A DNA stretch of 32,659 nucleotides from DASYML01 sp036009045 (GCA_036009045.1 DASYML010000086.1:1-32659), one strand, 5' to 3'; counted from the first letter of the stretch, positions 23,793 through 32,564 are shown. Numbers and translations are program-made. Notes: generated by a model not told the origin, from the letters alone.

Positions 23793-24061
23793 AGAGGCTA
23801 GAGGCTTGAGACTGGAGGCTAGTGAAGGACATCTGTTCTTCACTAGCCTCTTATCTTGTGCCTCCAACCTCCGCTTTACGAGTCTCCCCTCTCCGGCCCT
23901 ATAGTCGTTTGCAACTGGATGCGACCATGACCGTGAAGAGTCTGATTTTACTTTGCGCCTTGGCGCCACCAGCGAGAAACAGTCTCACGCCAAGGCGCCA
24001 AGGTCTCACGCAATTGCAAACCGCTATAAGCCTGGCTTCCAGTCTCCAGCCTCTAGCCTCT
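23793..24061. repeat. Nested palindrome complex (GAGGCTAG outer, two inner units)
   Basis: The outer arms are 23 bp with one mismatch: 23793-23815 (AGAGGCTAGAGGCTTGAGAC...) and 24039-24061. Inside is a perfect 12-bp hairpin, GAGGCTAGTGAA at 23815-23826 with 23839-23850. Next to it is a MITE-like unit (about 23901-24029) with ends related to TATAGCGGTTTGCA and a GCGCCTTGGCG core hairpin. The right outer arm contains the TAG stop (24053-24055) of the glycosyltransferase gene. The complex fills the space between convergent genes. Confidence 0.7.
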
Positions 24062-25186
24062 CTCCTTCGCTTCCGCGTAGACTTCGAGGGTCTTGAGAGC
24101 GGTCTGCTTCCAGGAGAATTCAGCCGCTCTTTGTCGTCCGAGCATTGAGAGATGGCGTCGCTGGCCCTCGTCTGCCAGGAGAGTGATGATGTGTTGGGCC
24201 AACTCCTGTGGATTATCCGGCGCGAAGAGGCGGGCAACTGGTCCGGTGATTTCGACGAGGCTGGGGATGCGGCTGGCGATGACGGGCGCGCCGCAGGCCA
24301 TCGCCTCAAGAGGCGGCAATCCGAACCCTTCGTAAAGCGACGGGTAGACGAAGGCCATGCATGATGAATAGAGCGCACACAAATCTTCGTCCGGCAAGTA
24401 GCCTGTGAAGAGCACTCGCTCCGCGACGCCCGACGCTTTCAACTCAACGAAGAGGTCGTCCGTCAACCATCCCTTTTTCCCCGCGATGACAAGCTGCGTG
24501 CGCGCACCCGTCGCACGCGAGACCAACGCGAAAGCCTGCACGAGGATGCGCAGGTTTTTGCGCGGCTCGATAGTCCCGACGAAGAGCACGAATTCATCCT
24601 CCACGCCGAGACGTTTTCTCGTCATCTCCGACCACGCCGCATTAATGGGCCGGAAATTATCGCGCGGCGCTTCCGGCACTGGGACTACCTTTTCGGGCGA
24701 GATGCTTAAGTGCGCGCAGACTTCCCCGCGCACGCTCATCGTCGGAGTGATAATCATCGTCGCCGCGCTTGCCATGAGCGGCAACCGGCGACGCGCGCGC
24801 CGGACGCGTCCAGGCTCATGCGTCAATGGATAAAGCAGCAGCGAGAGATCATGAATCGTCAGCACGGTCGGGCATCTCTTCCACAAGGGCACATCATAAT
24901 TGGTCCCATGAAAGAGCGCGAACGATTTTCGCTTGATGTAGCGCGGCAACCCTATCGTCCACCAGTGTTTGCTGAGCGCGTTCACCTCCACCTGCACCAT
25001 GCTCAGATTCGGCGGCAAATGCTCTTCCGATTCCTGGTCCATCAACGGCAAAAAAGGCAGCGGCGAGGCAATCTCAAACTCATCCGACGGCGAGCACACG
25101 GCCAGCGCACGCGCCAATTCCAGCGTGTAATGCCCGACCCCCGTTCTGGGTTCGTTAAGCGGAATCCCGTCCAGACCGATGTACAT
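24053..25186 (-). CDS. Glycosyltransferase family 4
   Basis: This 377-residue GT-B glycosyltransferase transfers a sugar from a nucleotide donor, retaining its configuration. The N-terminal IGLDGIPLNEPRTGVGHYT has the acceptor-domain glycine loop. LFVGTIEPRKNL (201-212) begins the donor domain, and EGFGLPPLE (Glu286, Glu294) is the EX7E motif. It is the last of three adjacent glycosyltransferases and so likely adds a sugar to a surface polysaccharide or lipid-linked oligosaccharide. The start is ATG at 25186, with no visible Shine-Dalgarno and a strong palindrome directly upstream. The last codons AAGGAGAGAGGC and the TAG stop lie in a repeat arm, so the C-terminus (KERG) was probably set by repeat insertion. 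Confidence 0.9.
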   Translation of the reverse strand: MYIGLDGIPLNEPRTGVGHYTLELARALAVCSPSDEFEIASPLPFLPLMDQESEEHLPPNLSMVQVEVNALSKHWWTIGLPRYIKRKSFALFHGTNYDVPLWKRCPTVLTIHDLSLLLYPLTHEPGRVRRARRRLPLMASAATMIITPTMSVRGEVCAHLSISPEKVVPVPEAPRDNFRPINAAWSEMTRKRLGVEDEFVLFVGTIEPRKNLRILVQAFALVSRATGARTQLVIAGKKGWLTDDLFVELKASGVAERVLFTGYLPDEDLCALYSSCMAFVYPSLYEGFGLPPLEAMACGAPVIASRIPSLVEITGPVARLFAPDNPQELAQHIITLLADEGQRRHLSMLGRQRAAEFSWKQTALKTLEVYAEAKERG

Positions 25187-25197
25187 ATCAAGGGGCG

Positions 25198-25275
25198 GAG
25201 GCTAGAGGCTGGAGACTAGAGGCTAGGAAAAGCAAAGATGTTTTAACTAGCCTCTAGTCTCCAGCCTCTAGCCTC
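25198..25275. repeat. Perfect 29-bp palindrome, GAGGCTAG family
   Basis: The arm at 25198-25226 (GAGGCTAGAGGCTGGAGACT and nine more bases) is exactly complementary to 25247-25275, with a 20-nt loop. Each arm has three GAGGCT/GAGACT words. The right arm contains the TAG stop (25268-25270) of the upstream glycosyltransferase; the left arm is 12 bp before the next start codon. Confidence 0.9.
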
Positions 25276-26602
25276 TGTCTTTCATTATCGTGAATATTTC
25301 CGTGGCGACTCTCTTGAAGGTTTCGTCCTGAGATTTCGGGGGTATCCAGTCGCTCATCAAGGCTCCGGCGCGTCGGGCCAACTTGTAGGCGGAGTGATGC
25401 GCGGCGTGGCGTCTGGCTGTGTGCGCGAAGTCCAGAATGGCTTGAGCATAAGCGTCCGGCGCGTGCTCCTGTTCGAGCAGGGCGCGACCCCTTTGGCCCA
25501 TCATAGCGAAGTCGCCGGGCGCGTTGAGAAAAGCCTTGAGGTGAGACTGTATGTCTTGAATCTCATGAGCGGGACGGACGAAGGCGACCGTCTCGGCGGG
25601 CAGAGACGCATACCAGCCAACCTTCGTGACGAGGCTCGGCAGCGCGTGCGACCAGATACGTAGCTGGCTGCCCGAAGCCTCTCCCATCGTCGGGTAACGA
25701 AGATTAATTGCCAGATGCGCGCGAGCGAGCGCCTGGTCCAATTCCGCTTCCGGCACAAACCCGTGAATGGTCGCCAGACGCTTGAGGCCCAGCGCGCGAA
25801 TGCTCGCGCGTAAGTGCTTGTTATCGTCCAGCACCTGCCCGTAAATATCCAGATGAAACTGTTCCTTCTGCGGCAATTCCGCCAGCGCTTTGAGCAGCGC
25901 ATCGAGGCGCCTGTTGCGGCCCAGATAACCGGAGACGACCAGATGATAAGGTGGACCATTAATAGCGCCCCCGTCATGCTCCGAAGAAGTTTGCGAAGCC
26001 TGATGGCGCGGTCCCGCCTCATAGGGCAGCGGCGCGTAAGCCGCCGGGCGGTGGCGTTCAAGCTTAAGCTGAGCGAACGCTTCGCGCGTGTGGACCAGTA
26101 CGCCGAGCGCGTTCTCCGTCGCCAGTTGCGTCAAAGGATACCGCTCCGCCATAGAGTCTATATTGCGCGCCTCCTGTGTGAAACACTCAAGCGCATCAAG
26201 CCTGCCTTGCTCGCCATAATATTTACACATGACGGATTGATACGCATCCAGGTCGCGCCACTTGACGCGATAGAGTCCGTCGAAAAAATGATGAAGGCGC
26301 ATGTCATGGAGAACGACGAGGCCCGGAGCCGCACGGCTCAGTTGCCAGATGGAGCCGTGAAAAAGCGGGTTGTTGCCGATGTGATAGACAGACATATCCG
26401 CGCGATTGAGTTCGGCCCACGGCACACGTTCGGGACTGTAGCGGCGCACTTCGGCATATCTTTTCAACGCCGCGTCCCAATCCTCCTGGTCCGTCCAGAG
26501 CGTGACCTCCGCGCGCGATGCGAGGGCTGGCAGGACTCTCGTCGTGTAATGCGCGATGTCCGTGCTGGCGGGCGGCAACGGTGAGAACCAGTTCAATTTC
26601 AC
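25268..26602 (-). CDS. Glycosyltransferase (GT-B, family 4-like)
   Basis: This 444-residue protein looks like a GT-B glycosyltransferase. It opens with NWFSPLPPASTDIAHYT, a common acceptor-domain start. The donor domain begins at VVSGYLGRNRRLDALLKAL (222-240), and YPTMGEASGSQLRIWSHALP (303-322) is the position of the usual EX7E motif, with Glu308 conserved but the second Glu not obvious. It sits second among three glycosyltransferases and probably builds the same glycan. The start is GTG at 26602, in GGCGTGAAA; GAGAAG lies about ten bases upstream. The stop codon TAG belongs to a GAGGCTAG palindrome. The start region duplicates the end of the preceding gene. Confidence 0.85.
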   Translation of the reverse strand: MKLNWFSPLPPASTDIAHYTTRVLPALASRAEVTLWTDQEDWDAALKRYAEVRRYSPERVPWAELNRADMSVYHIGNNPLFHGSIWQLSRAAPGLVVLHDMRLHHFFDGLYRVKWRDLDAYQSVMCKYYGEQGRLDALECFTQEARNIDSMAERYPLTQLATENALGVLVHTREAFAQLKLERHRPAAYAPLPYEAGPRHQASQTSSEHDGGAINGPPYHLVVSGYLGRNRRLDALLKALAELPQKEQFHLDIYGQVLDDNKHLRASIRALGLKRLATIHGFVPEAELDQALARAHLAINLRYPTMGEASGSQLRIWSHALPSLVTKVGWYASLPAETVAFVRPAHEIQDIQSHLKAFLNAPGDFAMMGQRGRALLEQEHAPDAYAQAILDFAHTARRHAAHHSAYKLARRAGALMSDWIPPKSQDETFKRVATEIFTIMKDRG

Positions 26603-26645
26603 GCCAGTAATCTTCTCATGATAATGATAATCTCACGCCAGTAAT
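26599..26645. repeat. Short direct repeat at a stop/start junction
   Basis: TCACGCCAGTAAT occurs at 26599-26611 and again at 26633-26645, 34 bp apart. On the minus strand the upstream copy supplies the end of one glycosyltransferase (Leu-Ala-stop in TTACTGGCGTGA) and the downstream copy supplies the GTG start of the next in the same words, suggesting that a GTGA overlap was split by duplication. Confidence 0.7.
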
Positions 26646-27679
26646 TTTCGGATGACGTTGGTCCAGGAAATATCCATCTTCTCGTAGAGCGCGCGACCGG
26701 CTTCTCCCCAACCTTTAGCCTCCGAGCGATGCTCCCATAATTGGTCCATTGCCCCGGCCAGTGCCTGCGGCGTCGGTTCCGCAATTAAACCCGTCTCGCC
26801 CGCGCGGACAAACTCAAGCGGGCCGCCGGAGTCCGTGCAGGTGATGACAGCCCGCGCGGCCAGCATCGCCTCCAACGTGACGTAACCATAATCTTCATCC
26901 ACGGGCGGGTAAACGACGCCGCGCGCGTGTGCGTACAGTTCGCGCTTCTCTTCCTCCGTCACCTGTCCGAGCCATTCGACGCGCCCGCCCACCTTCAACT
27001 TGCGCGCCTGCGCTTTGAGTTCTTCGGCATAACGCGGGCGGTCAGGTGTGCCCGCGAAGCGCACGCGCACTGGTTGCAACGTGTGGGCCAACGCTTCGAG
27101 CACGAGCGCCTGTCGCTTGGGCAGACACAGGCGGCTGGGGAAAAAGAGATAGTCAAGAGCTTCCCCCGTGTAGAATTTTTCCGCGTGCGGCGGTGGATGA
27201 TAGAGCGGCGAAGAGTCTATCTCGCAATACTCTTTCAAGCGCCGCGCGACCGTGCCCGAGTTGGCGTAGACGGCCTTCGCCTGCGGAATCAGATTGCGGT
27301 CCGCGTCGTGTATGGCGTCGCGCACCTCTGTGCCGTCGGGCGAGTAAATCAGATCGCCGAGCGGGTGGTCCCATAATTCATAGGCCGTGCGAAACTGGTG
27401 CAGAATCCAGAGAACTTTGTTCGGATGCGGAATCAGGTAAGCGGGAAACTTGAGACCTATGAGAAGGTCAACGGGCGTCCCGGCGACTTCCGTCAAGTCG
27501 AGCAGGCGACAGGCCAGCATGTGGTCCAATATTTTTTCCGGCGGATACCACTTGAAAGGCACGGCGATGATTTCCGCCTCGTGCCCCGCGTCGCGCAAAG
27601 CGTCGCGCAGACCCTCCGCATGTGCCTCCGCGCCGCCCCGTATAAACGGCACATGAGTCGTGGCAATCAAGATACGCAT
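26633..27679 (-). CDS. Glycosyltransferase family 4
   Basis: This 348-residue GT-B glycosyltransferase opens with MRILIATTHVPFIRGGAEAH, the glycine-rich acceptor-domain loop typical of family 4. The donor domain starts near LFFPSRLCLPKRQALVLEAL (178-197), and EDYGYVTLE (Glu262, Glu270) is the EX7E motif. It is the first glycosyltransferase after the methyltransferase in the same direction, separated from it by a palindrome of 98 bp, and 30 bp from the next glycosyltransferase. Donor and acceptor sugars cannot be told. The start ATG at 27679 has only a weak GAGAAT upstream. Confidence 0.92.
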   Translation of the reverse strand: MRILIATTHVPFIRGGAEAHAEGLRDALRDAGHEAEIIAVPFKWYPPEKILDHMLACRLLDLTEVAGTPVDLLIGLKFPAYLIPHPNKVLWILHQFRTAYELWDHPLGDLIYSPDGTEVRDAIHDADRNLIPQAKAVYANSGTVARRLKEYCEIDSSPLYHPPPHAEKFYTGEALDYLFFPSRLCLPKRQALVLEALAHTLQPVRVRFAGTPDRPRYAEELKAQARKLKVGGRVEWLGQVTEEEKRELYAHARGVVYPPVDEDYGYVTLEAMLAARAVITCTDSGGPLEFVRAGETGLIAEPTPQALAGAMDQLWEHRSEAKGWGEAGRALYEKMDISWTNVIRKLLA

Positions 27680-27696
27680 ATTCTCAAGAGTCTGGA

Positions 27697-27777
27697 GTCA
27701 GGAGTCAGGAGTCAAGAGTCAAGAGTCAAAGACAGATTCTTGCTTTTGACTCCCAACTCCTACTCCTGACTCCTGAC
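27697..27777. repeat. Intergenic palindrome, GGAGTCA family
   Basis: The left arm (27697-27730) is a run of GTCAGGA/GTCAAGA heptamers and the right arm (27744-27777) its complement with several mismatches. The right arm ends at the base before the TAA stop of the methyltransferase (27778-27780). Confidence 0.8.
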
Positions 27778-29688
27778 TTACACTTTCCACCCGACTACGG
27801 CGTAGTCCATCGGGCCATAGAAATATTGATTGAAGCGGTTGATTAAATCCGTCTCGCCCGCGACCCTTTCGGTGTCGGACGGGTTGAGGTTGATGACCTC
27901 GACGCGCGCGAAGCCTCTGGACTCGACGAGGAATTTCATGATGGGTCCGGGCAAGGGATTGCGATGCGTCGGGTCGAAATAAAAATTGCAGCTTCCGACC
28001 AGCACGTTTTGCGGATTCGGGGTCTCGAAGATGACAGCGCCGCCCGGCTTAACCACACGCACCGTCTCGTCCAGCATTTTGATGAGCGTCTCGACGGGCA
28101 GATGCTCGACGAGATGAAAGCCCGTCACCGCGCCGAGGCTCGCATCCGGCAGGGCGCGCAGGTAATGCATCACGTCATCTTCGATGACCTCAAGCCCGCG
28201 CTCGCGGCATTGCGCGACGAGCACGCGGTTGAGGTCCACGCCGCTCGCGCGCAAATTTTTCTCGCTCAATAGTTCCAGCCATTCGCCGCGTCCCGAGCCT
28301 ATGTCGAGGATGGGCATCTCGCGTGTGCCGATGCCCGCTCGCTCAAAGAGCGGGAGGTAAATCTTCAAACGCTCTTTAATCTCCGCGCGGCTGCCGCGAA
28401 ACTGGTCCTCGAATGAGACGTAGAAAGCATCCAGCGTGTGCCGCTCTTCATCTGCCAGCGCCTGCAATTGCGACTGGTCCAGGATAACCGGTGATTGGTC
28501 CAGAATAGCGTGCGACGGGTCCAGCGAAGAAGATGGCAGATGATCCAGTGAAGCGGGGAGACGCGCGGTGACATCTTCGAGGAGACGCGTCACGCGTTGT
28601 CCGTGCAAGATTAGTTCGGCGCGCAACTGCTGCTGTTTTTCGAGCGCCGCGTCGGTTCCAGATCGTAGTTGATGAGAGGCTCGCTCAATCTCGTTTCTCA
28701 ATTCTTCGGTCTCTGATTTGAGACTGCGGTTGAGCAGAGAGACCTGTTCATTGCGCGCCGCGCCTTCCGACGCGAGGCGAGTTTCGAGGAGTTCCGTGCG
28801 CGCGTGGCCCGCAGACATTTCTTCTACGAAATGTGTCTCAAGGACGCGCAGGTGCTCTTGCCAACGGGACGCGGCTTCGGCGAGACGTGTTTCGAGATGC
28901 TGGCCGAGTTCTGCGAGGCTGGCGCGTAGCTGGTCCAGAATTGTGTGTTGCTCTCGGATGAGAAGTTCGAGTTGCTGTTGACGGTGCGCGCTGGCCTGCG
29001 TCGCGGCGTTGAGGCGCGCGAGCGCGGCGGAGACTTCCCTCGCTTGATTGGCGAGAGTGGTCCGGGTGGCGTTGGCGTAGTCAACCATCTGTTCCTGTTG
29101 GGCCAGGACGTGCGCTTCAAACTGTTGCTGGCTGCGCGCGGTTGTCGGCAGGCGTGCGACGGCGACGGAGAGTTGGAGCAGATAGCCCAGCAAGGGGACT
29201 CTGTAGCTCTGCCTGATGACGGCGGGCAGGAGCAATCCCTTAACCTGGACCTTTTTTGCGCGTCCCTCGGATGAATAACGCAGGCGCGCGAGAATATCTA
29301 TCTTGTTGAGACGACCGGAGCGCAACGCTTCTATGAAATCCTTGAAGCCGGTGGCGTCCGGGCCACGTTTGAGAATGGCGCGGTAGGCGTTCTGTATAAA
29401 GTTGCGGTCGTGATATTGGAGCAGGTCCGCGACGTGATAGCGATGGTCTGCGTGCGGCTGAAACGCGGGCTGCAAAGCGAGCGGCTGTTGGCCCACGGGC
29501 GAGAGGGCTGGCGAATTCGTTTGTGATGAACCGTTGTTCGTCATCGCAACGGAAGCAGCGGCAGTGGCGGCGGTTGAACCGGACGCGGCGTGGCCCACAG
29601 AGTCTACAGCGCGGCGGCGTATAATTTCCTCACGCATGATGCCCGCCAGGCTGTCCACGTCGAACTGAGGCTCTTCAATCTCAATCAT
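27778..29688 (-). CDS. DUF4214/coiled-coil SAM-dependent methyltransferase
   Basis: This protein (636 residues from this start) has an N-terminal Ala/Ser/Gln-rich region, a short DUF4214 domain (NFIQNAYRAILKRGPDATGF), a hydrophobic stretch (LLLPAVIRQSYRVPLLGYLL), about 200 residues of predicted coiled coil (Gln/Glu/Arg/Leu heptads), and a C-terminal class I methyltransferase with ILDIGSGRGEWL and GVDLN, then FHLVEHLP and FETPNPQN. Coiled coil plus methyltransferase recalls WbdD, which caps O-antigen chains and measures their length; no kinase domain is seen here. Its place ahead of three glycosyltransferases supports a chain-capping role, by inference. The longest frame begins at GTG 29742, but that codon lies in a terminator-like stem; the ATG at 29688 (MIEIEEPQFDVD) is preferred, although its Shine-Dalgarno is weak. 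Confidence 0.85.
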   Translation of the reverse strand: MIEIEEPQFDVDSLAGIMREEIIRRRAVDSVGHAASGSTAATAAASVAMTNNGSSQTNSPALSPVGQQPLALQPAFQPHADHRYHVADLLQYHDRNFIQNAYRAILKRGPDATGFKDFIEALRSGRLNKIDILARLRYSSEGRAKKVQVKGLLLPAVIRQSYRVPLLGYLLQLSVAVARLPTTARSQQQFEAHVLAQQEQMVDYANATRTTLANQAREVSAALARLNAATQASAHRQQQLELLIREQHTILDQLRASLAELGQHLETRLAEAASRWQEHLRVLETHFVEEMSAGHARTELLETRLASEGAARNEQVSLLNRSLKSETEELRNEIERASHQLRSGTDAALEKQQQLRAELILHGQRVTRLLEDVTARLPASLDHLPSSSLDPSHAILDQSPVILDQSQLQALADEERHTLDAFYVSFEDQFRGSRAEIKERLKIYLPLFERAGIGTREMPILDIGSGRGEWLELLSEKNLRASGVDLNRVLVAQCRERGLEVIEDDVMHYLRALPDASLGAVTGFHLVEHLPVETLIKMLDETVRVVKPGGAVIFETPNPQNVLVGSCNFYFDPTHRNPLPGPIMKFLVESRGFARVEVINLNPSDTERVAGETDLINRFNQYFYGPMDYAVVGWKV

Positions 29689-29732
29689 CTTGTCGTCACT
29701 CGTTGGCCCATCATGGTCAAGAGCAAAATTTA

Positions 29733-29776
29733 CAGCCCGCACGAGCGCGTGGCAAGAGCGTTCGTCGTGCGGGCTG
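29733..29776 (-). terminator. Terminator-like hairpin after the beta-propeller gene
   Basis: CAGCCCGCACGA and TCGTGCGGGCTG form a perfect 12-bp stem, with a 20-nt loop, followed on the minus strand by TAAATTTT. It lies 67 bases past the stop of the upstream gene. The T-run is short, so strength is uncertain. Confidence 0.5.
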
Positions 29777-29842
29777 TCAGGTTTGGCCTTTGGCGGGCCG
29801 TCACAAAGCGTTGCGTGCTCACTCTCAAAAGAGCGAGAACGC

Positions 29843-32455
29843 TTACGGGTTAATCGTAATGTGCGGCGGCGTGTCCGTCGTCGGACGACTGGTGAACGTG
29901 ACGCCGTTAATCGTCACAGAGACCACTATCGGGACATCGCCCGCGCCCGCTAAAGAGGCTGGCAGCGCGACGTTGATAGTATCCAGACCGGGCGTGTCGT
30001 TGGCGGGCGTCAGCGTCCCGGCTGTGTCAGCCAGCCCTGTGAAGGTGATGGCGGTGGTCCCTGTAATCGCAGTGGTCCCGATGGTGACCGTGACCTGGCC
30101 CGTCTGCGCGCCGCGCACGCCTGTCAGGAGAATTTGCAGAACGGTCGGGACCGTTTCCATCTCGGTCGCGCTACAGACTCCGCCAACGATTTTCGGTCTG
30201 GTGGTGGTGACGCTAAACGGCTCGTTGGTCGGCCCGGCGCAGGTGTTGGTGACATTCGTGACGGCGGCGCGTCCTCCGGGTCCATTCGTAGACGAGCCTA
30301 CGTCCGGCTGCGCCGCGACGATAGGAATCCGGCTCCGAATGACAGACGGCGGATTGGAGGCCGCGTTGTTGTTGAGAATGACGATGGGCAGAGTGTTGTC
30401 TGTGGTCGTCGGCGCGGTCAATCCGGGCGGCACGACGAAGTTGATCTGGTTCTGGTCATTGCCGACATAGTAGAGGCCGGATGCTCCGCCCCTGACGGCG
30501 ACGGTGACGCCGTTCAATTCGACGGGCAAAGACGGCCTGCGCGCGGTCTCGGAAGCGCACCCTTTATTGTTCGGGTCGGGACAGGAGAATTGATTCGATG
30601 AGGCGAGTGGAGCGTTCGAGCGAATCAGGCCCAACTCGCCGGGAGCCAGACCGGGCACGACATCGGGCGTCGGCGTCGGACTCGGAGATGGTGTCGGCGT
30701 CGGTGTCGGACTGGCAGTCGCGACGGGGCGCTCCGTCAAGCCAGTGAAGAAGGAGAGCGTCGTCGTGCTCGCCGCGTCGGTCGCGTTCGTCGGCGCGCTC
30801 AACAGTAAAAAGGCTTCAACGGAAAGGTCCGAGTTGCCGCCGCCGAATTCAATGTTGCCTTCGCTGAAGATGGTCCGGCGGACGGTGTTGGTGGCGAACG
30901 GTTGAAGAATCGGAAAGCTGCCGCTGCCCGTCGGATTGTTCGTCAAACGTGTGAAACTGATGGTCGTAGGTACGGGCAAAGGCGCGGAGAAAATCTGCGA
31001 TTGGTTCGTCGGGTTGAGACCTTCGGACGCACTGGCCGCAGCCGGAAACGTGCCGTCGGGCCTGAAATTCAGGGCCGAGACGAAGAGCAGCCTGCCCGGT
31101 GCGAGAGCATTGTTGTAGTCCGTAAAGACGGGAAAACGACGCACGTCGCCGCCGCTGCCGACAGCGGGTTTTGGGCCAACCGCCGTGAACGTTTCATCAC
31201 CGACGTTATAAAGGAAGACCGTGTAGGTATTCGGGTCTGCGATTGTGCCGCCGGTCTTCGGAGCATCCGAGGATGACTCGAAAGCAACGTAGGTTCCATC
31301 GCGGCTCACGCGACGGCCAAGGTTGAGGACGTTGATGGGAGTGGTCAGGCTCGTCTGCTTGGTCTTCGTCACCTGCTTGAGACTGGTGATGTCAGTGCCG
31401 TTGTATCTGGCGACGAAGATTTCCGAGTCGCCGTTGCCCTTCCCGTCATCGTCATTCTCGCCCGTCATGTTCGAGTTGGAGATGAAGGCCAGGACGGAGG
31501 CGTTACCGGAGAGCGCAGGGTTTTCGTTGAAGACGAAACCGCCCTTGGTATCCGTCACCTGCAAGATACTTCCAGCCGTGCCGTTGTAGATGAAGACTTC
31601 AGGATTGGCGTCGGCGTTATTATGCGTCGCCGTTTTGCCTATGGTGGCGATGTCGCGCGTCGAGACGAAGGCCACGACGGGCGTATCCAGCGTCGAAGGG
31701 TCGCCGTCGCTCAGCGTGACGATGGTCGCGTCTCGATTATCATCTGCGACGAAGGGCGCGGAGGTGGCCGTGCCCGCTTGCGGCAGGCGACTGGCGGGCG
31801 TGCCCGGCGTGATGGCGGTGAAAGTGCCGCCCGCTAAATCTTGAAAAGGGATGTCAGCGCCGCTCGACAAATCAACGCTCGTGACGGCGGGGATGTTGTA
31901 AAGGAAGAGTTCCTGGTTGCCGTCCGCCTGTAATGCCGTCTGGTTGGCCGCCACGCTGCCATCGTATTTTCCCGGAGTGGGAGCGTTCGAGCTAAACACA
32001 ATCCAGCGCCCATCGTTGCTAATCATGGGCTTGTTATTACTGACCTCGACGACGATGTTGCTGAAATCCGTGGGGGTCGTGATGGCGACCTGCGGCTTGG
32101 TCGGGTCTTTGAGGGCGCTCCGCGTATCCGTAATCTGAAAGATACGGCGTTGCGCGTAATCCACCAGAAAAATCTCTCGACTGCCGTCCTCATTATTGCG
32201 CGGGTTCATGGTCGGCTTGCCCGCAGCATCCGTGGACGGAATCTTCTCCGTGGCGATGTCGCCGGTGGATTCGACAACCACAAAACGACCGTCGCCGCTG
32301 ACATCGCCGACAAAGGCGTTGAATCTGGAACTGGTCAGTTGCGCCACGGCGGAGTCGGGAGTCGCGGACGGCGTTTGCGCGCCGGTATGTGTGGCGACAC
32401 AGAGGATGAAAAGAAATGCCGCGACGGCAGAGAACGAACGAAAAGCTTGCTTCAC
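29843..32455 (-). CDS. Secreted beta-propeller protein with TIGR03437-like C-terminus
   Basis: This large secreted protein (870 residues from this start) has a signal peptide (FSAVAAFLFILCVATHTGAQ). The first ~550 residues contain repeated segments resembling TolB/PD40 propeller blades (VSGDGRFVVVES, ISNDGRWIVFSS, LSGNASVLAFIS, VSRDGTYVAFES). A Pro-Thr linker (TPTPTPSPSPTPTPD) follows. The C-terminal part has the look of the TIGR03437 domain known from Solibacter and other acidobacteria (VELNGVTVAVRGG, LYYVGNDQNQINFVVPPGL), then a beta-rich end. The function is unknown; extracellular or outer-membrane location is inferred. The longest frame starts at 32566, but the GTG at 32455 has GGAGG seven bases upstream and directly opens the signal peptide. 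Confidence 0.85.
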   Translation of the reverse strand: MKQAFRSFSAVAAFLFILCVATHTGAQTPSATPDSAVAQLTSSRFNAFVGDVSGDGRFVVVESTGDIATEKIPSTDAAGKPTMNPRNNEDGSREIFLVDYAQRRIFQITDTRSALKDPTKPQVAITTPTDFSNIVVEVSNNKPMISNDGRWIVFSSNAPTPGKYDGSVAANQTALQADGNQELFLYNIPAVTSVDLSSGADIPFQDLAGGTFTAITPGTPASRLPQAGTATSAPFVADDNRDATIVTLSDGDPSTLDTPVVAFVSTRDIATIGKTATHNNADANPEVFIYNGTAGSILQVTDTKGGFVFNENPALSGNASVLAFISNSNMTGENDDDGKGNGDSEIFVARYNGTDITSLKQVTKTKQTSLTTPINVLNLGRRVSRDGTYVAFESSSDAPKTGGTIADPNTYTVFLYNVGDETFTAVGPKPAVGSGGDVRRFPVFTDYNNALAPGRLLFVSALNFRPDGTFPAAASASEGLNPTNQSQIFSAPLPVPTTISFTRLTNNPTGSGSFPILQPFATNTVRRTIFSEGNIEFGGGNSDLSVEAFLLLSAPTNATDAASTTTLSFFTGLTERPVATASPTPTPTPSPSPTPTPDVVPGLAPGELGLIRSNAPLASSNQFSCPDPNNKGCASETARRPSLPVELNGVTVAVRGGASGLYYVGNDQNQINFVVPPGLTAPTTTDNTLPIVILNNNAASNPPSVIRSRIPIVAAQPDVGSSTNGPGGRAAVTNVTNTCAGPTNEPFSVTTTRPKIVGGVCSATEMETVPTVLQILLTGVRGAQTGQVTVTIGTTAITGTTAITFTGLADTAGTLTPANDTPGLDTINVALPASLAGAGDVPIVVSVTINGVTFTSRPTTDTPPHITINP

Positions 32456-32564
32456 AGAAAAGCCTCCGAATAAAAGCACGGACACAAAAGTATTAATGCT
32501 CACGGGAGCTTGAGCAGCAGTAGAGCGCAACGGGAATGAATTCACCCGGCAGTCAAAGACAAGC

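Noticed and set aside
27697..27777. Short regular repeats that could suggest a CRISPR array
   Set aside because: The units are only 7 bases, directly adjacent without spacers, and arranged as two complementary arms; this is a palindrome, not a CRISPR.
29703..30470. A 255-codon open frame on the plus strand
   Set aside because: It lies antisense to the beta-propeller gene and reads as valine/threonine-rich sequence without a recognisable fold; a shadow frame.
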